From NCBI RefSeq assembly GCF_910593785.1, contig NZ_CAJVAP010000010.1, positions 1 through 64,000 on the forward strand: a DNA stretch of 64,000 nt. Reading direction: 5' to 3'. The stretch comes from Leucobacter soli. Lineage in GTDB: Bacteria > Actinomycetota > Actinomycetes > Actinomycetales > Microbacteriaceae. Shown in pieces: positions 25,717 through 34,590 of this stretch. The first letter of the stretch is position 1; each line of letters begins with the position of its first letter. Below the pieces are notes generated by a model. It searched no databases, was not told where the DNA came from, and saw nothing but the letters and a program-made list of their open reading frames with translations. Both the position numbers and the translations under genes were made by a program.

Positions 25717-26341
25717 CGGGCTCGCCGCCGCCTGCCGGGGTGACCTCGACCGCGTCCGAGAACGGGGCGCCCTCGGCGACGTCGAGTCGCGTGCCGATCA
25801 CGATGCCGCGGGTGGCGAAGAACTGCAGGAGCGCCGGATCCTCGTCCGAGATGCGCTCGACCACCACGCTGCGGCCCGCGTCGGCGTGGGAGAGCTGCAC
25901 CGCATCCAGCCGCGGCATCGAACCGTCGGCCGCCGGTATGGGATCCCCGTGCGGGTCCCGAGACGGGAAGCCGAGCAGCTCGTCCATCCGCTCGACCATG
26001 AAGTCGGAGACGGTGTGCTCGAGGGCCTCCGCCTCGTCGTGCACCTGGTCCCAGCCGTAGCCGAGCACCTGCACGAGGAACGACTCGATGAGGCGATGCC
26101 GTCGCACCATGGAGATCGCGTAGGATCGCCCGAGCTCGGTGAGCGAGACCGCCCCATAGGGGGCGTGCTCCATCAGCCCCTGCTCGGAGAGCTTGCGCAC
26201 GGCGTCCGAGACCGAGGAGAGCTTCAGTCCGGTCCGCTCGGCGATCAGGCTCGGGACCACCGGCGAGTCGGACCACTCGGAGAGGCTCCAGACCGCTTTG
26301 AGATAGTTCTGGGTGCTGACGGACAGCTCGGTGACCGACAC
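25652..26341 (-). CDS. mntR: DtxR/MntR-family metal-dependent repressor
   Basis: A 229-residue iron/manganese-dependent regulator. The N-terminal winged helix (SVSTQNYLKAVWSLSEW; IAERTGLKLSSVSDAVRKL) is followed by a metal-binding/dimerisation domain (RHRLIESFLVQVLGYGWDQV, HDEAEALEHTVSDF) and a C-terminal FeoA/SH3-like domain. The GTG at 26341 has GGAG 6 bp upstream; the GTG at 26347 would overlap it. Convergent overlap with the importer operon and the palindrome in that operon's promoter suggest that it represses the importer when metal is plentiful. Mn2+ rather than Fe2+ is inferred from context. Confidence 0.9.
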   Translation of the reverse strand: MSVTELSVSTQNYLKAVWSLSEWSDSPVVPSLIAERTGLKLSSVSDAVRKLSEQGLMEHAPYGAVSLTELGRSYAISMVRRHRLIESFLVQVLGYGWDQVHDEAEALEHTVSDFMVERMDELLGFPSRDPHGDPIPAADGSMPRLDAVQLSHADAGRSVVVERISDEDPALLQFFATRGIVIGTRLDVAEGAPFSDAVEVTPAGGGEPVTLGRTPMHALYVSAAASGSD

Positions 26342-26491
26342 GTGCACCTCCTGCTTCTCCGCGACCGTTCGGCTGGCTCTCAGCGTAGCCGATCGCCCCG
26401 GCTGCGGCCCGGGAACGGGCGGCCCGGCGCCCGGCGGCCCGATGGACCGGTACCGGCGGACCGATCCACCGGATCGCTGTCGGATGCGCGG

Positions 26492-28177
26492 CTATTCCGG
26501 CAGCGGCGCGTCCTCTCCGGCGAGGATGACGCGCTCCGCCGCGATCGACTCGAGGTCCTCGGCGCGGACGCTCATGGGGTCCGCATCCAGGGCGACGAGA
26601 TCGGCGTGCGCGCCGACGGCGAGCGATCCGAGCTCGCCGTGCAGACCGAGCGCGCGGGCGCCGCCGTGGGTGTGCATGCGCAGCGCCTGCCAGACGCCGA
26701 TCGACTGGGACGGATCGAGTGCGCGCCCGTGGAAGGTGAGGCGATCGATCGTCGCCGCGACGCTGCGCATCGGCTTGGTCTGGTGGTAGTCGGATCCGAT
26801 CCACACGTCGGAGCTGCCCGAGATCTCCCAGCCGTCGGCCAGCATGGTGCGGAACGGGAACTGCTGCGTCCATGCCTGATCGCCGACGTACTCGGGCACG
26901 AACTCGCCGAAGTTGCGGATGAAGATCGGTTGCGGGACGGGCACGATCCCGGCCTCCCGCCAGGCGCTCGAGAGCCGAGCGTAGTCGGGGACGAAGTTGC
27001 CGGCGTGCTCGATACGGATCTGCGGGTGCTCGCCGAAGCGCTCCCTCGCCTCGACGAGCGCGCGGCAGACCTCGAGCTGGGCGCGGTCGCCGTTCGCGTG
27101 GACGGCGAGGTGCAGGCCGGCGGCCTGCGTGCTCCGGTAGATCTCGAGCAGCTCGTCCCGGCCCAGAGCGACCTCGCCGCATGATCCCGGCTGATGCACG
27201 TACTCGGTGCCGATGGCCGCGCGCGCCGCGGAGAAGCCGCCGTCGGAGAAGACCTTCACGCCGCGGATCCCGAATCTCGCGGGGTCGTCGCCGCCGAGCG
27301 AGACGAGCGTCTCCGGATCGCACGCCGTGGCGAGGTCCAGTGTTCCGGGCACCCAGAGGTAGGCCTGGATCCGGCTGCGGATTCGGCCGTCGGCGATGCC
27401 CGCGCGGAACGCGCGCAGGCCGGAGACGGTCTCGCTGATCTCGCCGATGGTGGTGACGCCGTGACGGGTGAACATGTCGCGCACCCCGGACTCGAGGGCG
27501 GGCAGCAGCTCGTGGTCGTCCGGGCGCGGGAACGGGATGAGGTTGTCCATCTCCATCACGATGCCGGTCGGCTCGCCGCGCTCGTCGCGCTCCACGGTCG
27601 GCTTGCCGGTGATGCTCCCCTGGGTCGCCTCGTAGCCGCGGCCGATCCCACTGAGCTCCAGGGCCGTGGAGTTCAGGATGCTGAGGTGGCCGCCGGCGCG
27701 GATGACGATCGCGTGGTCGCGGCTCACGGCGTCGAGCTCGGCGCGGGTCGGAAACCGGCCGTCGTCGAGCTTCTTGTCGAAGAAGAGGTTGCCCTGCGCG
27801 ACGATCCAGCGGCCGCGCGCGCGGGGCACGGCCGCCCGCAGCGTGCGGAGCACGTCGCCGATGTTCCGGCAGAGCGGCACGCGGACGTCGACGACGCCGT
27901 GCTGCGAGACCGCCGCGACTTCGACGTGCGCATGCGGGTCGACGAAGCCGGGCAGGAGGGTCGTGTCGCCGAGGTCGACGGTCTCGGTGGCGGGCCCGGT
28001 GAAATCGCGGATCGTGTCGCGGGGCACGACGCCCTGGATTCGACCGCTCTCGATGAGGACGGCGCGGTCGCGGGTCTCCTCGTCCGGTGCGAGCATGGAG
28101 TGCACGCGGCCGGCGAGCAGGATCCGGTCGGCCGGGCGAGGTTCGCCGACGGGGGCGCCGGCCGCGTGCGCGCTCAT
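26492..28177 (-). CDS. YtcJ-like amidohydrolase (amidohydrolase family 3)
   Basis: A 561-residue metal-dependent hydrolase of the amidohydrolase superfamily. The metal site begins with GFVDPHAHVE near residue 65; further likely ligands or active residues are in KVFSDGGFSAA, HLAVHANGDRAQ, RIEHAGN and IGSDYHQT. YtcJ-type enzymes include N-substituted formamide deformylase. It is the last gene of the minus-strand cluster and overlaps the EthD-like gene by 4 bp. In context it may hydrolyse an N-formyl or cyclic amide made by the cluster's monooxygenase; this is an inference. Confidence 0.88.
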   Translation of the reverse strand: MSAHAAGAPVGEPRPADRILLAGRVHSMLAPDEETRDRAVLIESGRIQGVVPRDTIRDFTGPATETVDLGDTTLLPGFVDPHAHVEVAAVSQHGVVDVRVPLCRNIGDVLRTLRAAVPRARGRWIVAQGNLFFDKKLDDGRFPTRAELDAVSRDHAIVIRAGGHLSILNSTALELSGIGRGYEATQGSITGKPTVERDERGEPTGIVMEMDNLIPFPRPDDHELLPALESGVRDMFTRHGVTTIGEISETVSGLRAFRAGIADGRIRSRIQAYLWVPGTLDLATACDPETLVSLGGDDPARFGIRGVKVFSDGGFSAARAAIGTEYVHQPGSCGEVALGRDELLEIYRSTQAAGLHLAVHANGDRAQLEVCRALVEARERFGEHPQIRIEHAGNFVPDYARLSSAWREAGIVPVPQPIFIRNFGEFVPEYVGDQAWTQQFPFRTMLADGWEISGSSDVWIGSDYHQTKPMRSVAATIDRLTFHGRALDPSQSIGVWQALRMHTHGGARALGLHGELGSLAVGAHADLVALDADPMSVRAEDLESIAAERVILAGEDAPLPE

Positions 28178-28476
28178 TCCGCGGCCCTGCGGGTGACGTG
28201 GAGGATCGAGACGCCCTCGGTGGCGAAGTTCGCGACGTCGGCGACGGATGCGGCGCCGGCCTCGCTGGCGAACGACCGGTCCGCGGCCTCGCGCGAGGCG
28301 TAGCTCAGCCGTGCGACCACGAGCGGGTCGCCCTCCGCCGGGTCGGAGACGAAGCCCCAGGCGAACTCCGCGAGTTCGGGGAGGGCGTGCACCAGCGGAA
28401 CATGGGTGCTCTCGTAGTGCGCGATGAACGCGTCGCGGTCGGGGATCGAGTGGTAGGTGACGAATACGTCGTGCAT
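28174..28476 (-). CDS. EthD/Dabb-like small protein
   Basis: A 100-residue protein with the ferredoxin-like dimeric alpha/beta-barrel pattern of EthD proteins: YHSIPDRDAFIAHYESTHVP followed by HALPELAEFAWGF. Such proteins often accompany monooxygenases and catabolic operons and may bind or rearrange unstable intermediates. The ATG at 28476 is followed at the 3' end by an ATGA overlap with the amidohydrolase. Confidence 0.75.
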   Translation of the reverse strand: MHDVFVTYHSIPDRDAFIAHYESTHVPLVHALPELAEFAWGFVSDPAEGDPLVVARLSYASREAADRSFASEAGAASVADVANFATEGVSILHVTRRAAE

Positions 28477-28568
28477 GGTTGGCCCGTCTTCTTTCTGTCG
28501 GTGCGTCGGTGGGAGAGGGGACGGGGGGCCGCGCCCCCGCCCCCGCACCCCGCGGGGCGGTGCGCCCG

Positions 28569-30014
28569 TCAGCGCACCGCGTCGGTCGAGACGACCGCGG
28601 CGTAGCCGCCCTTGCCGAGCGGGATGGTGACGAGCTTGGTGCCGACCCAGTAGACGAGGCCGGCGATGACCAGGGCCGGGATCGTGGCGGTCGTGTACTG
28701 GAACGGCGCGCGCGACTCGTACGTGATCGGATCGAGCAGGTAGAGGTAGGTGATCACGCCGGCGGCGAATGCCACGATGCTGACCCAGTTGATCCCGCCC
28801 CAGAACCAGTACTGGGATCGCCGGTCGTTCACGTAGAGCGAGGCCACATGGAGTCGCTGCTTCCGCAGGATGAAGTAGTCGACGATCTGGATGCCGCAGA
28901 TGGGCGCGAAGGCCAGGCCGAGGAATCCGAGGAAGGTGCCGAAGTTGTCGAATACCCAGTCCTGGAAGAAACCGGCGAGGATGATCGCCGGGATGATGGC
29001 GACCATCGTCGAGGTCAGCCAGGAGGTCTTGCGTACGACCCGGATCTGGCGGAAGGCGACCGTGCAGGCGTAGGCCCCGATCAGCGCCGTGCCGATGTTG
29101 GCCAGAACGATGAACACCAGCGCGACGATGCCGAAGAGCGGGCCGCCCACGTCCACCAGGTACTGGGTCGGGTCGCCGCCCGATTCGGGCTGGAGCAGGC
29201 CGCCGTAGAGACCGGTCAGCGAGCCGACACCGACGGCGACGCCGAGTCCGAAGAACGCCGGCCAAAGCGACTTGCGGGCGCTCGGCGAGTTGCGGATGAT
29301 GACGCCCGTGTAGGCCCACCACGAGAGATTCGAGGCGATCAGCACCTCCATGGAACTCGTCCAGTCGATGGAGAAGTCCTCCCATGGCGCGACCGCAGGG
29401 GCATTGATCAGGGTGTCCCACCCGCTCGAGGCGATCAGCATGTACATGATGGCGAGCGAGAGCACGAGCACGGCGATGGAGATCGCCACGCTGAAGTTGC
29501 GCACGTTCGTCGCGCCCTTGCGCAGGAGCACGAGGACCACGAGCACACCGACGATGCCGAACGCGCCCGGCATCCACGCCTGGGCTTCGATACCGAAACC
29601 GCCGAGGATCGCCGTGACGGCGCGGCCGAGCAGCACGAAGAGATAGATGTTCCAGCCGAGCGTCGCGAGATAGACGAGCGCTATGGCGAGGCCCGAGCCG
29701 CGGTTGCCGAGTTGCGCCTTCGACGCGGCGACTGCATCGATGCCGTACTTCGACGAGATCGGGAGGCAGGCCAGAACGATGAAGAGGATGCCGAGAAGCG
29801 CGCCGGCCATGATGGCCAGCGTGCCGGTCCCGGCCGGCAGATAGTACGCGACGAAGCCGCCGATGATGAAGCACCAGGTGGCGATCGCGGTCGATACCGA
29901 GGTGCTGAAGATGGCGAAGGGCCCCCAGGTCCGCTTGCCGCGGGGCAGGGGTAGGCCGTCCTGGACGGACTGCGCGTCGAGTTGCGAGGTGAGGTTGTTG
30001 TTCTGAGCGGTCAT
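28569..30014 (-). CDS. NCS1-family nucleobase/N-heterocycle permease
   Basis: A 481-residue transporter of the nucleobase:cation symporter-1 (cytosine/purine) family with about 12 helices. Family features include RTWGPFAIFSTSVSTAIATW in TM1, PISSKYGIDAVAASKAQLGN and NVRNFSVAISIAVLVL. Members import cytosine, purines, hydantoins, allantoin or similar heterocycles, so this one is the presumed importer of the cluster's substrate. Its ATG at 30014 overlaps the stop of the 64-residue membrane protein. Confidence 0.9.
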   Translation of the reverse strand: MTAQNNNLTSQLDAQSVQDGLPLPRGKRTWGPFAIFSTSVSTAIATWCFIIGGFVAYYLPAGTGTLAIMAGALLGILFIVLACLPISSKYGIDAVAASKAQLGNRGSGLAIALVYLATLGWNIYLFVLLGRAVTAILGGFGIEAQAWMPGAFGIVGVLVVLVLLRKGATNVRNFSVAISIAVLVLSLAIMYMLIASSGWDTLINAPAVAPWEDFSIDWTSSMEVLIASNLSWWAYTGVIIRNSPSARKSLWPAFFGLGVAVGVGSLTGLYGGLLQPESGGDPTQYLVDVGGPLFGIVALVFIVLANIGTALIGAYACTVAFRQIRVVRKTSWLTSTMVAIIPAIILAGFFQDWVFDNFGTFLGFLGLAFAPICGIQIVDYFILRKQRLHVASLYVNDRRSQYWFWGGINWVSIVAFAAGVITYLYLLDPITYESRAPFQYTTATIPALVIAGLVYWVGTKLVTIPLGKGGYAAVVSTDAVR

Positions 30015-30205
30015 GATGCGAGCATCCCCCAGACGGTCAGGATAACCGGCACGAGGATCGTCGCGAGGCCGAGGAGCACGTAGTCGCGCTTCTCGAGCTG
30101 GATCCCCTGGTGCTCGGGCTGTTCGAGCTGGTCGACGAGATCCCGCAGATGCGGTTCTTCGATGAGTGCCCGGGCTTCTTCGGCCGAGCTGACTTGAGCT
30201 GCCAT
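30011..30205 (-). CDS. 64-residue single-pass membrane protein coupled to the NCS1 permease
   Basis: A charged cytosolic N-terminus (about 1-46, rich in Glu and Gln) precedes one membrane helix (DYVLLGLATILVPVILTVWG). The ATG at 30205 has GAGAGG upstream. The ATGA overlap with the permease gene enforces coupled translation and suggests a 1:1 partner or assembly factor. It is not recognised as a known subunit; NCS1 carriers normally act alone. Confidence 0.7.
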   Translation of the reverse strand: MAAQVSSAEEARALIEEPHLRDLVDQLEQPEHQGIQLEKRDYVLLGLATILVPVILTVWGMLAS

Positions 30206-30282
30206 CTGGCATGCCTCTCTTTCGTGATTACGGTAGTGGATGGTTGATGGATTCGTGCATCGTGCGGTGAGGGTCCGACGGT

Positions 30283-31338
30283 TCACCTGCTGAAGCGGGG
30301 AATGACCTCGGTGCCGATCAGCTCGATCGAGCGCATGATGTTCTCGTGTCCGACGCCGTCGATGCGGAGCAGTACCTCATCCATGCCCATGGCCTCGAGA
30401 TGCTCGAGCCGTGCGATGTAGTCCTCGGGCGTGCCGATCATCACGGAGGGGCTGTGATCGCACAGCCAGGCGAGATCGCCCTCGTGCTCGCGGAGCTTCT
30501 CGATGATGTCGAGGTACTTGTAGTTGGGGTTCTTCGACAGCGGGATGTAGAGGTCGAGGATGAACTTGAAGTAGCCGAGCGCGACCTCGCGGGCGGTTTC
30601 GAGCGCCTCCTCGCGGGTCGGCGCGCAGTAGGCGGTCGCGACGTACAGGCCCTTGTAGTCGTTCGGCGCGACGACGTTCGAGTGATCCGCCGCGGCGAAG
30701 GCGGCGTCGTAGGCCTCGTTGCACTCCTGCAGGTAGTCGAAGCCGAAGTAGTTCTCGAAGGTGATCACGCCGATGCCGCGCTTCGCCGCATTGCCGTTCG
30801 ACTCGACGCTGGACGCCGCCACCGAGACCGGCGGGTGGGGCCGGGTGATCGGCTGGGGCACGATCTGCGCCTCGGGGATCTTCCAGACGGGCCCGTCGTG
30901 GCTCAGCACCGGGTCGACCATCGCCTTCATGAGCACGTCCATGGAGTCCTCCCATTGCGCGCGGGTCTCCGACGGGTCGACACCGAAGACGTTCATCGTG
31001 GTGAGGTTGTTCGACCGTGCGGTGCAGATCTCGGCGCGGCCGTTCGACATGATGTCGAGCGTGGCGAGACGCTCTGCGACGAGAATCGGGTGGTTCCACG
31101 CGAGCATCACCGAGGCCATCGTGCGGAACTTGATCCGCTCGGTCTGGGGGGCGATCGCGGCGTACAGCACCTCGGGCGCGGCCACGGAGAAGCGCGGCGG
31201 GCTGAAGTGCTGCTCCGACGTGCCCCAGGTCGAGAATCCGAGCCGGTCGGCGAGCTTCACCTCTTCGACGAGGTCGTGGTATCGGGTGGCCTGGTCGGTC
31301 CCGGTGAGGTCGCCCTCCTGGAGCAATCCGATCTTCAT
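30283..31338 (-). CDS. luciferase-like (LLM) flavin-dependent monooxygenase
   Basis: A 351-residue LLM-class enzyme with a TIM-barrel that uses reduced FMN supplied by a separate reductase. Recognisable parts are LADRLGFSTWGTSEQHFSPP, LATLDIMSNGRAEICTARSN, PVSVAASSVESNGNAAKRGI and the C-terminal MIGTPEDYIARLEHLEAMGM. It is the first gene of the minus-strand block and has a GGAAG ribosome site. With the flavin reductase at 33984-34496 it forms a two-component system, as in pyridine ring-cleaving PyrA/PyrE. Only 32 bp separate it from the divergent Lrp gene. Confidence 0.88.
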   Translation of the reverse strand: MKIGLLQEGDLTGTDQATRYHDLVEEVKLADRLGFSTWGTSEQHFSPPRFSVAAPEVLYAAIAPQTERIKFRTMASVMLAWNHPILVAERLATLDIMSNGRAEICTARSNNLTTMNVFGVDPSETRAQWEDSMDVLMKAMVDPVLSHDGPVWKIPEAQIVPQPITRPHPPVSVAASSVESNGNAAKRGIGVITFENYFGFDYLQECNEAYDAAFAAADHSNVVAPNDYKGLYVATAYCAPTREEALETAREVALGYFKFILDLYIPLSKNPNYKYLDIIEKLREHEGDLAWLCDHSPSVMIGTPEDYIARLEHLEAMGMDEVLLRIDGVGHENIMRSIELIGTEVIPRFSR

Positions 31339-31370
31339 GTTCCGTCTTCCTTTGCAAGTAGGGTGGGGTT

Positions 31371-32396
31371 GTGCTGGAGTCTCTGGGTGTTGGGGCCGGA
31401 TCAGGCGGCCTCGGGCAGCGGATCCCTGCGTCGGAGCTCGACCGCATCGATCACGCGCTCGTCTTCGGCCTGCAGAAGGACGGCCGGGCATCGGCTGCGG
31501 CTCTCGCCCGCGATCTCGGCCTCGATCAGCGCACGGTGCGCCGACGGGTGGAGCGTCTGCTCGACGAGAAGGTGATTCGGATCGCCGCCGTCACCGATCC
31601 GCGTCAGCTCGGCTACCACTCGCGGGCGCTGGTCTGCGTGAAGACGAGCGGATCGTCGGATCATGGGCGGCTGTACCAGGAGATCGCGGCTCTCCCGGAG
31701 GTCGACTACTTCACCGTGACGAGCGGGCGCTTCGACTTCCAGGCCGAGGTGTTCTGCGCCGACGACGTCGACCTGAATCGGGTGATCTCGGAGGAGTTCC
31801 GGGGCCGGCCCGAGGTGCAGGCCGTCGAGGTGCTCTACTATCTGCGCCTGCACTACCAGAACGCCTGGTTCGGCTCGATCGGCACGCTGTACGTCAAGGA
31901 GGGCGTCCGGCCGTTCGAGCTCGATGACGTCGACTACCGCCTCGTCTCGCTGCTCGTCGCCGACGGCCGGTTGACCTTCGACTCGCTCGCCGCGGAGCTC
32001 GGCATCTCCGAGACCATGGTGCGGAAGCGGTACACGGCGCTCACGCGCGCCGGCGCCATGCGCGTCATCGCGATCGCGAATCCGCTGCACCTCGGCTACG
32101 CGGCGACCGGCTGGTTGGCGATCACCTGCTCGGCCTCGGGCAGCATCGGCGATATCGCGGAGGAGCTCACGCGAATAGACGAGGTCTCCTACGTGGCCAT
32201 CACGGCCGGCAGTTACGACATCGTCGTGGAGGTCGTCTGCAAGACGCACGAGGATCTCCTCTCTTTGATCGATTCCCGGGTCCGGCCGATCGCGGGGATC
32301 GAGCGCACGGAGATGTGGCTGTATCTGGACCTCGAGTACAAGGCGCTGCTGCCGCTGCAGCCGCCCGGTGCCGGTCGGCCGACGCCCGGCCCCTGA
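31371..32396 (+). CDS. Lrp/AsnC-type regulator with two fused Lrp units
   Basis: A 341-residue regulator, about twice the usual Lrp length. The first unit has a helix-turn-helix at about 32-62 (ALARDLGLDQRTVRRRVERL) and a RAM-like domain. The second has another helix-turn-helix near 185-215 (LAAELGISETMVRKRYTALT) and a second RAM domain with SYVAITAGSYDIVVEVVC. The GTG at 31371 is the only plausible start. Divergent from the monooxygenase operon and placed between it and the aldehyde dehydrogenase genes, it is the likely substrate-responsive regulator of the whole cluster. Confidence 0.88.
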   Translation: MLESLGVGAGSGGLGQRIPASELDRIDHALVFGLQKDGRASAAALARDLGLDQRTVRRRVERLLDEKVIRIAAVTDPRQLGYHSRALVCVKTSGSSDHGRLYQEIAALPEVDYFTVTSGRFDFQAEVFCADDVDLNRVISEEFRGRPEVQAVEVLYYLRLHYQNAWFGSIGTLYVKEGVRPFELDDVDYRLVSLLVADGRLTFDSLAAELGISETMVRKRYTALTRAGAMRVIAIANPLHLGYAATGWLAITCSASGSIGDIAEELTRIDEVSYVAITAGSYDIVVEVVCKTHEDLLSLIDSRVRPIAGIERTEMWLYLDLEYKALLPLQPPGAGRPTPGP

Positions 32397-32460
32397 ACGA
32401 GCCGTTCCGTCTCGCCGGGGCCGGGATATCGTCGTCTCCGTTCTCGCTGCCGTTCGCGGC

Positions 32461-33945
32461 TCAGTCGATCGACATCCAGATCGTGCGGGTGTCGAGGTAC
32501 TTCTCGAGGCCCTCGGGCCCGCAGTCGCGCCCGTTGCCCGAGTCCTTCATCCCGCCGAACGGCGCTGCGGCGTTGTAATCGGCGTAGGTGTTCACCCAGA
32601 CGGTGCCGGCGTCGAGCGACTGCGCGAAGCGGTGCGCCTTGCCCGCGTCGCGGGTCCAGACGCCCGCGGTGAGGCCGAATCGCGTGTCGTTCGAGCGCTC
32701 GATCGCCTCCTCGAAGGTGTCGAAGGGCTGCACGACGACGACCGGCCCGAAGATCTCCTCGGCGACGACGGACTCGTCGTCGGCGGGGCCGACGAGGGCG
32801 GTGGGCTCGAGGAAGTAGCCGGCTCCGGGCAGGCGCTTGCCGCCGAACGCGATGCTGCCCGATCCCTCGGCTGCGGCCTGGAGGTAGCCCTCGACCTTCT
32901 CCAGGTGCTGCGCCGACGAGAGGGGGCCCATGGTGGTGTCGGTCGACAGGCCCGCGCCCAGCACGAGCGCCCGGGCGTGCTCTTCGAGCACGCCCACCAC
33001 CTCGTCGAGCGCGCTGCGCTCCACGAGGATGCGCGAGCCGGAGAAGCAGACCTGCCCGCTGTAGAAGAACGCGGTCGTCGCGGCGTAGGCGGCGGCCTTG
33101 GGGATGTCGGCGTCGGCGAAGATCACGTGCGGGTTCTTGCCGCCGAGCTCGAGCGAGGCGTCTATGAGGTTCTCTCCCGCGATCGAGCCGAGCAGCCGGC
33201 CGGTGCGGTCGGAGCCGGTGAAGGTGATCTTGCGGACGCCGGGGTGACGCACCAGCTCGTTCCCGGTGGTGGCTCCCGTGCCGACGACGACGTTGACGAC
33301 GCCGGCCGGCAGGCCCGCCTCGATCGCGAGCTCCGCAAGACGCAACGACGAGAACATGGTCAGCTCGGAGGGTTTGAGCACGACCGTGTTGCCGGCGGCG
33401 AGGGCCGGCGCGAGCTTGATCGCGGCCTGGCAGAACGGGAAGTTCCACGGGGTGATGGCCGCGACGACGCCGAGCGGCACCTTCTGGGTGTAGACGTGCG
33501 CGCCGGGGGTCGACACGGGGACGACCGAGCCGGTGATCTTGGTCGGCCAGCCGGCGTAGTAGCGGAACTGCTCGACGGCGAGCGGCAGGTCCACCGCCTC
33601 GACGTAGGCGATCGGCTTGCCGCCCTCGAGCGCGTCGTACTCGGAGAGTTCGTGCGCGTGCTCCTCGATGAGGTCGGCGAGCCGGTGCAGCAGCGCCTCG
33701 CGCTTGGCGGGCAGCAGGTCGCGCCACTCCTCGGCGTAGGCGCGCGCGGCGCTCGCGACGGCGCGGTCGACGACGGCGGCGTCGGATTCGCGCAACGTGG
33801 CGATCACGGCGCCGGTGGAGGGATCGATCGTGCTGAGCTCCCCACCGGATCCCTCGACGATCTCTCCGTCGATGTAGGCGCCGCGCTGCTTCGCGATGAA
33901 GGCGCGCGCGGTCTCGGTGAGGGTGTCGGGAAGTTCAGACGTCAT
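32461..33945 (-). CDS. NAD(P)-dependent aldehyde dehydrogenase
   Basis: A 494-residue aldehyde dehydrogenase. The catalytic Glu is in LELGGKNPH, and FYSGQVCFSGSRILV carries the catalytic Cys. GAVITPWNFPF-like sequence (AAITPWNFPFCQA) and FTGSDRTGRL form the cofactor site, and EEIFGPVVVV is the usual C-terminal motif. It oxidises an aldehyde to an acid; in context the substrate may be the aldehyde left by ring cleavage, or succinate semialdehyde. AAGGAA precedes the ATG at 33945. It follows the flavin reductase with a 38-bp gap. Confidence 0.92.
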   Translation of the reverse strand: MTSELPDTLTETARAFIAKQRGAYIDGEIVEGSGGELSTIDPSTGAVIATLRESDAAVVDRAVASAARAYAEEWRDLLPAKREALLHRLADLIEEHAHELSEYDALEGGKPIAYVEAVDLPLAVEQFRYYAGWPTKITGSVVPVSTPGAHVYTQKVPLGVVAAITPWNFPFCQAAIKLAPALAAGNTVVLKPSELTMFSSLRLAELAIEAGLPAGVVNVVVGTGATTGNELVRHPGVRKITFTGSDRTGRLLGSIAGENLIDASLELGGKNPHVIFADADIPKAAAYAATTAFFYSGQVCFSGSRILVERSALDEVVGVLEEHARALVLGAGLSTDTTMGPLSSAQHLEKVEGYLQAAAEGSGSIAFGGKRLPGAGYFLEPTALVGPADDESVVAEEIFGPVVVVQPFDTFEEAIERSNDTRFGLTAGVWTRDAGKAHRFAQSLDAGTVWVNTYADYNAAAPFGGMKDSGNGRDCGPEGLEKYLDTRTIWMSID

Positions 33946-33983
33946 TGGTGATTCCTTCGTTTCTTCTCGGGTCGTGACGTGGG

Positions 33984-34496
33984 TCAGGCGGCGGCCGTCG
34001 GGAGCATCTGACGGCGGTGGTAGACGATCGGGGTGCCGGTCTCGTCGTGCGCGATGTGCTCGATGCGTCCGACGACGATGGTGTGGTCGCCGCCGGGCAG
34101 CAGCGCCTCGACGGTGCAGTGCATGGCGAGGGTCGTGCCGGCGATGAGCGGGAGACCGGAGATCGCGGGTGTCCAGTCGAAGTTCTCGAATTTGCTCTCG
34201 CCTTTGCGCGCCAGGGCGTAGGCCGCGTCCTGCTGGCCGTCCGCGGCGATGTGCACGAGGAACTCGTGCCCCTCGGGCAGCGCGGCCAGGGTGTCCGAGC
34301 CGTTGTCCAGGCAGACGAGCACCAGCGGGGGATCGAGCGAGAGCGAGCTCACCGCCGACACCGTGGCGCCGCGCGGCTGGCCGGAGGCGTCGATGGTGGT
34401 CAGCAGCGAGACGGCTGCCGGGAGGTCGGACATCGCGTTCCGGAAGGCATCGGACGAGACCGGAGAAAACACACCATTGTTAGACATGGATGTCAT
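33984..34496 (-). CDS. flavin reductase-like FMN-binding protein
   Basis: A 170-residue split-barrel flavin reductase of the HpaC/RutF type. Motifs include LPAAVSLLTTIDASGQPRGA, TVSAVSSLSLDPPLVLVCL, FLVHIAADGQ and GDHTIVVGRIEHI. It reduces FMN with NAD(P)H and supplies it to a monooxygenase; the LLM enzyme 2.6 kb away on the same strand is the obvious partner. ATG at 34496 is used; the ATG at 34487 is equally possible, and neither has a strong ribosome site. Confidence 0.88.
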   Translation of the reverse strand: MTSMSNNGVFSPVSSDAFRNAMSDLPAAVSLLTTIDASGQPRGATVSAVSSLSLDPPLVLVCLDNGSDTLAALPEGHEFLVHIAADGQQDAAYALARKGESKFENFDWTPAISGLPLIAGTTLAMHCTVEALLPGGDHTIVVGRIEHIAHDETGTPIVYHRRQMLPTAAA

Positions 34497-34590
34497 GGTA
34501 GGTATCTAAAATGGGGGTAGCAATGCTTTTTTCCGCACCGTTTCCGGATCGTGCATGAGGTTTTCGCGCGATCCCGGGTTCGGATTCCGA

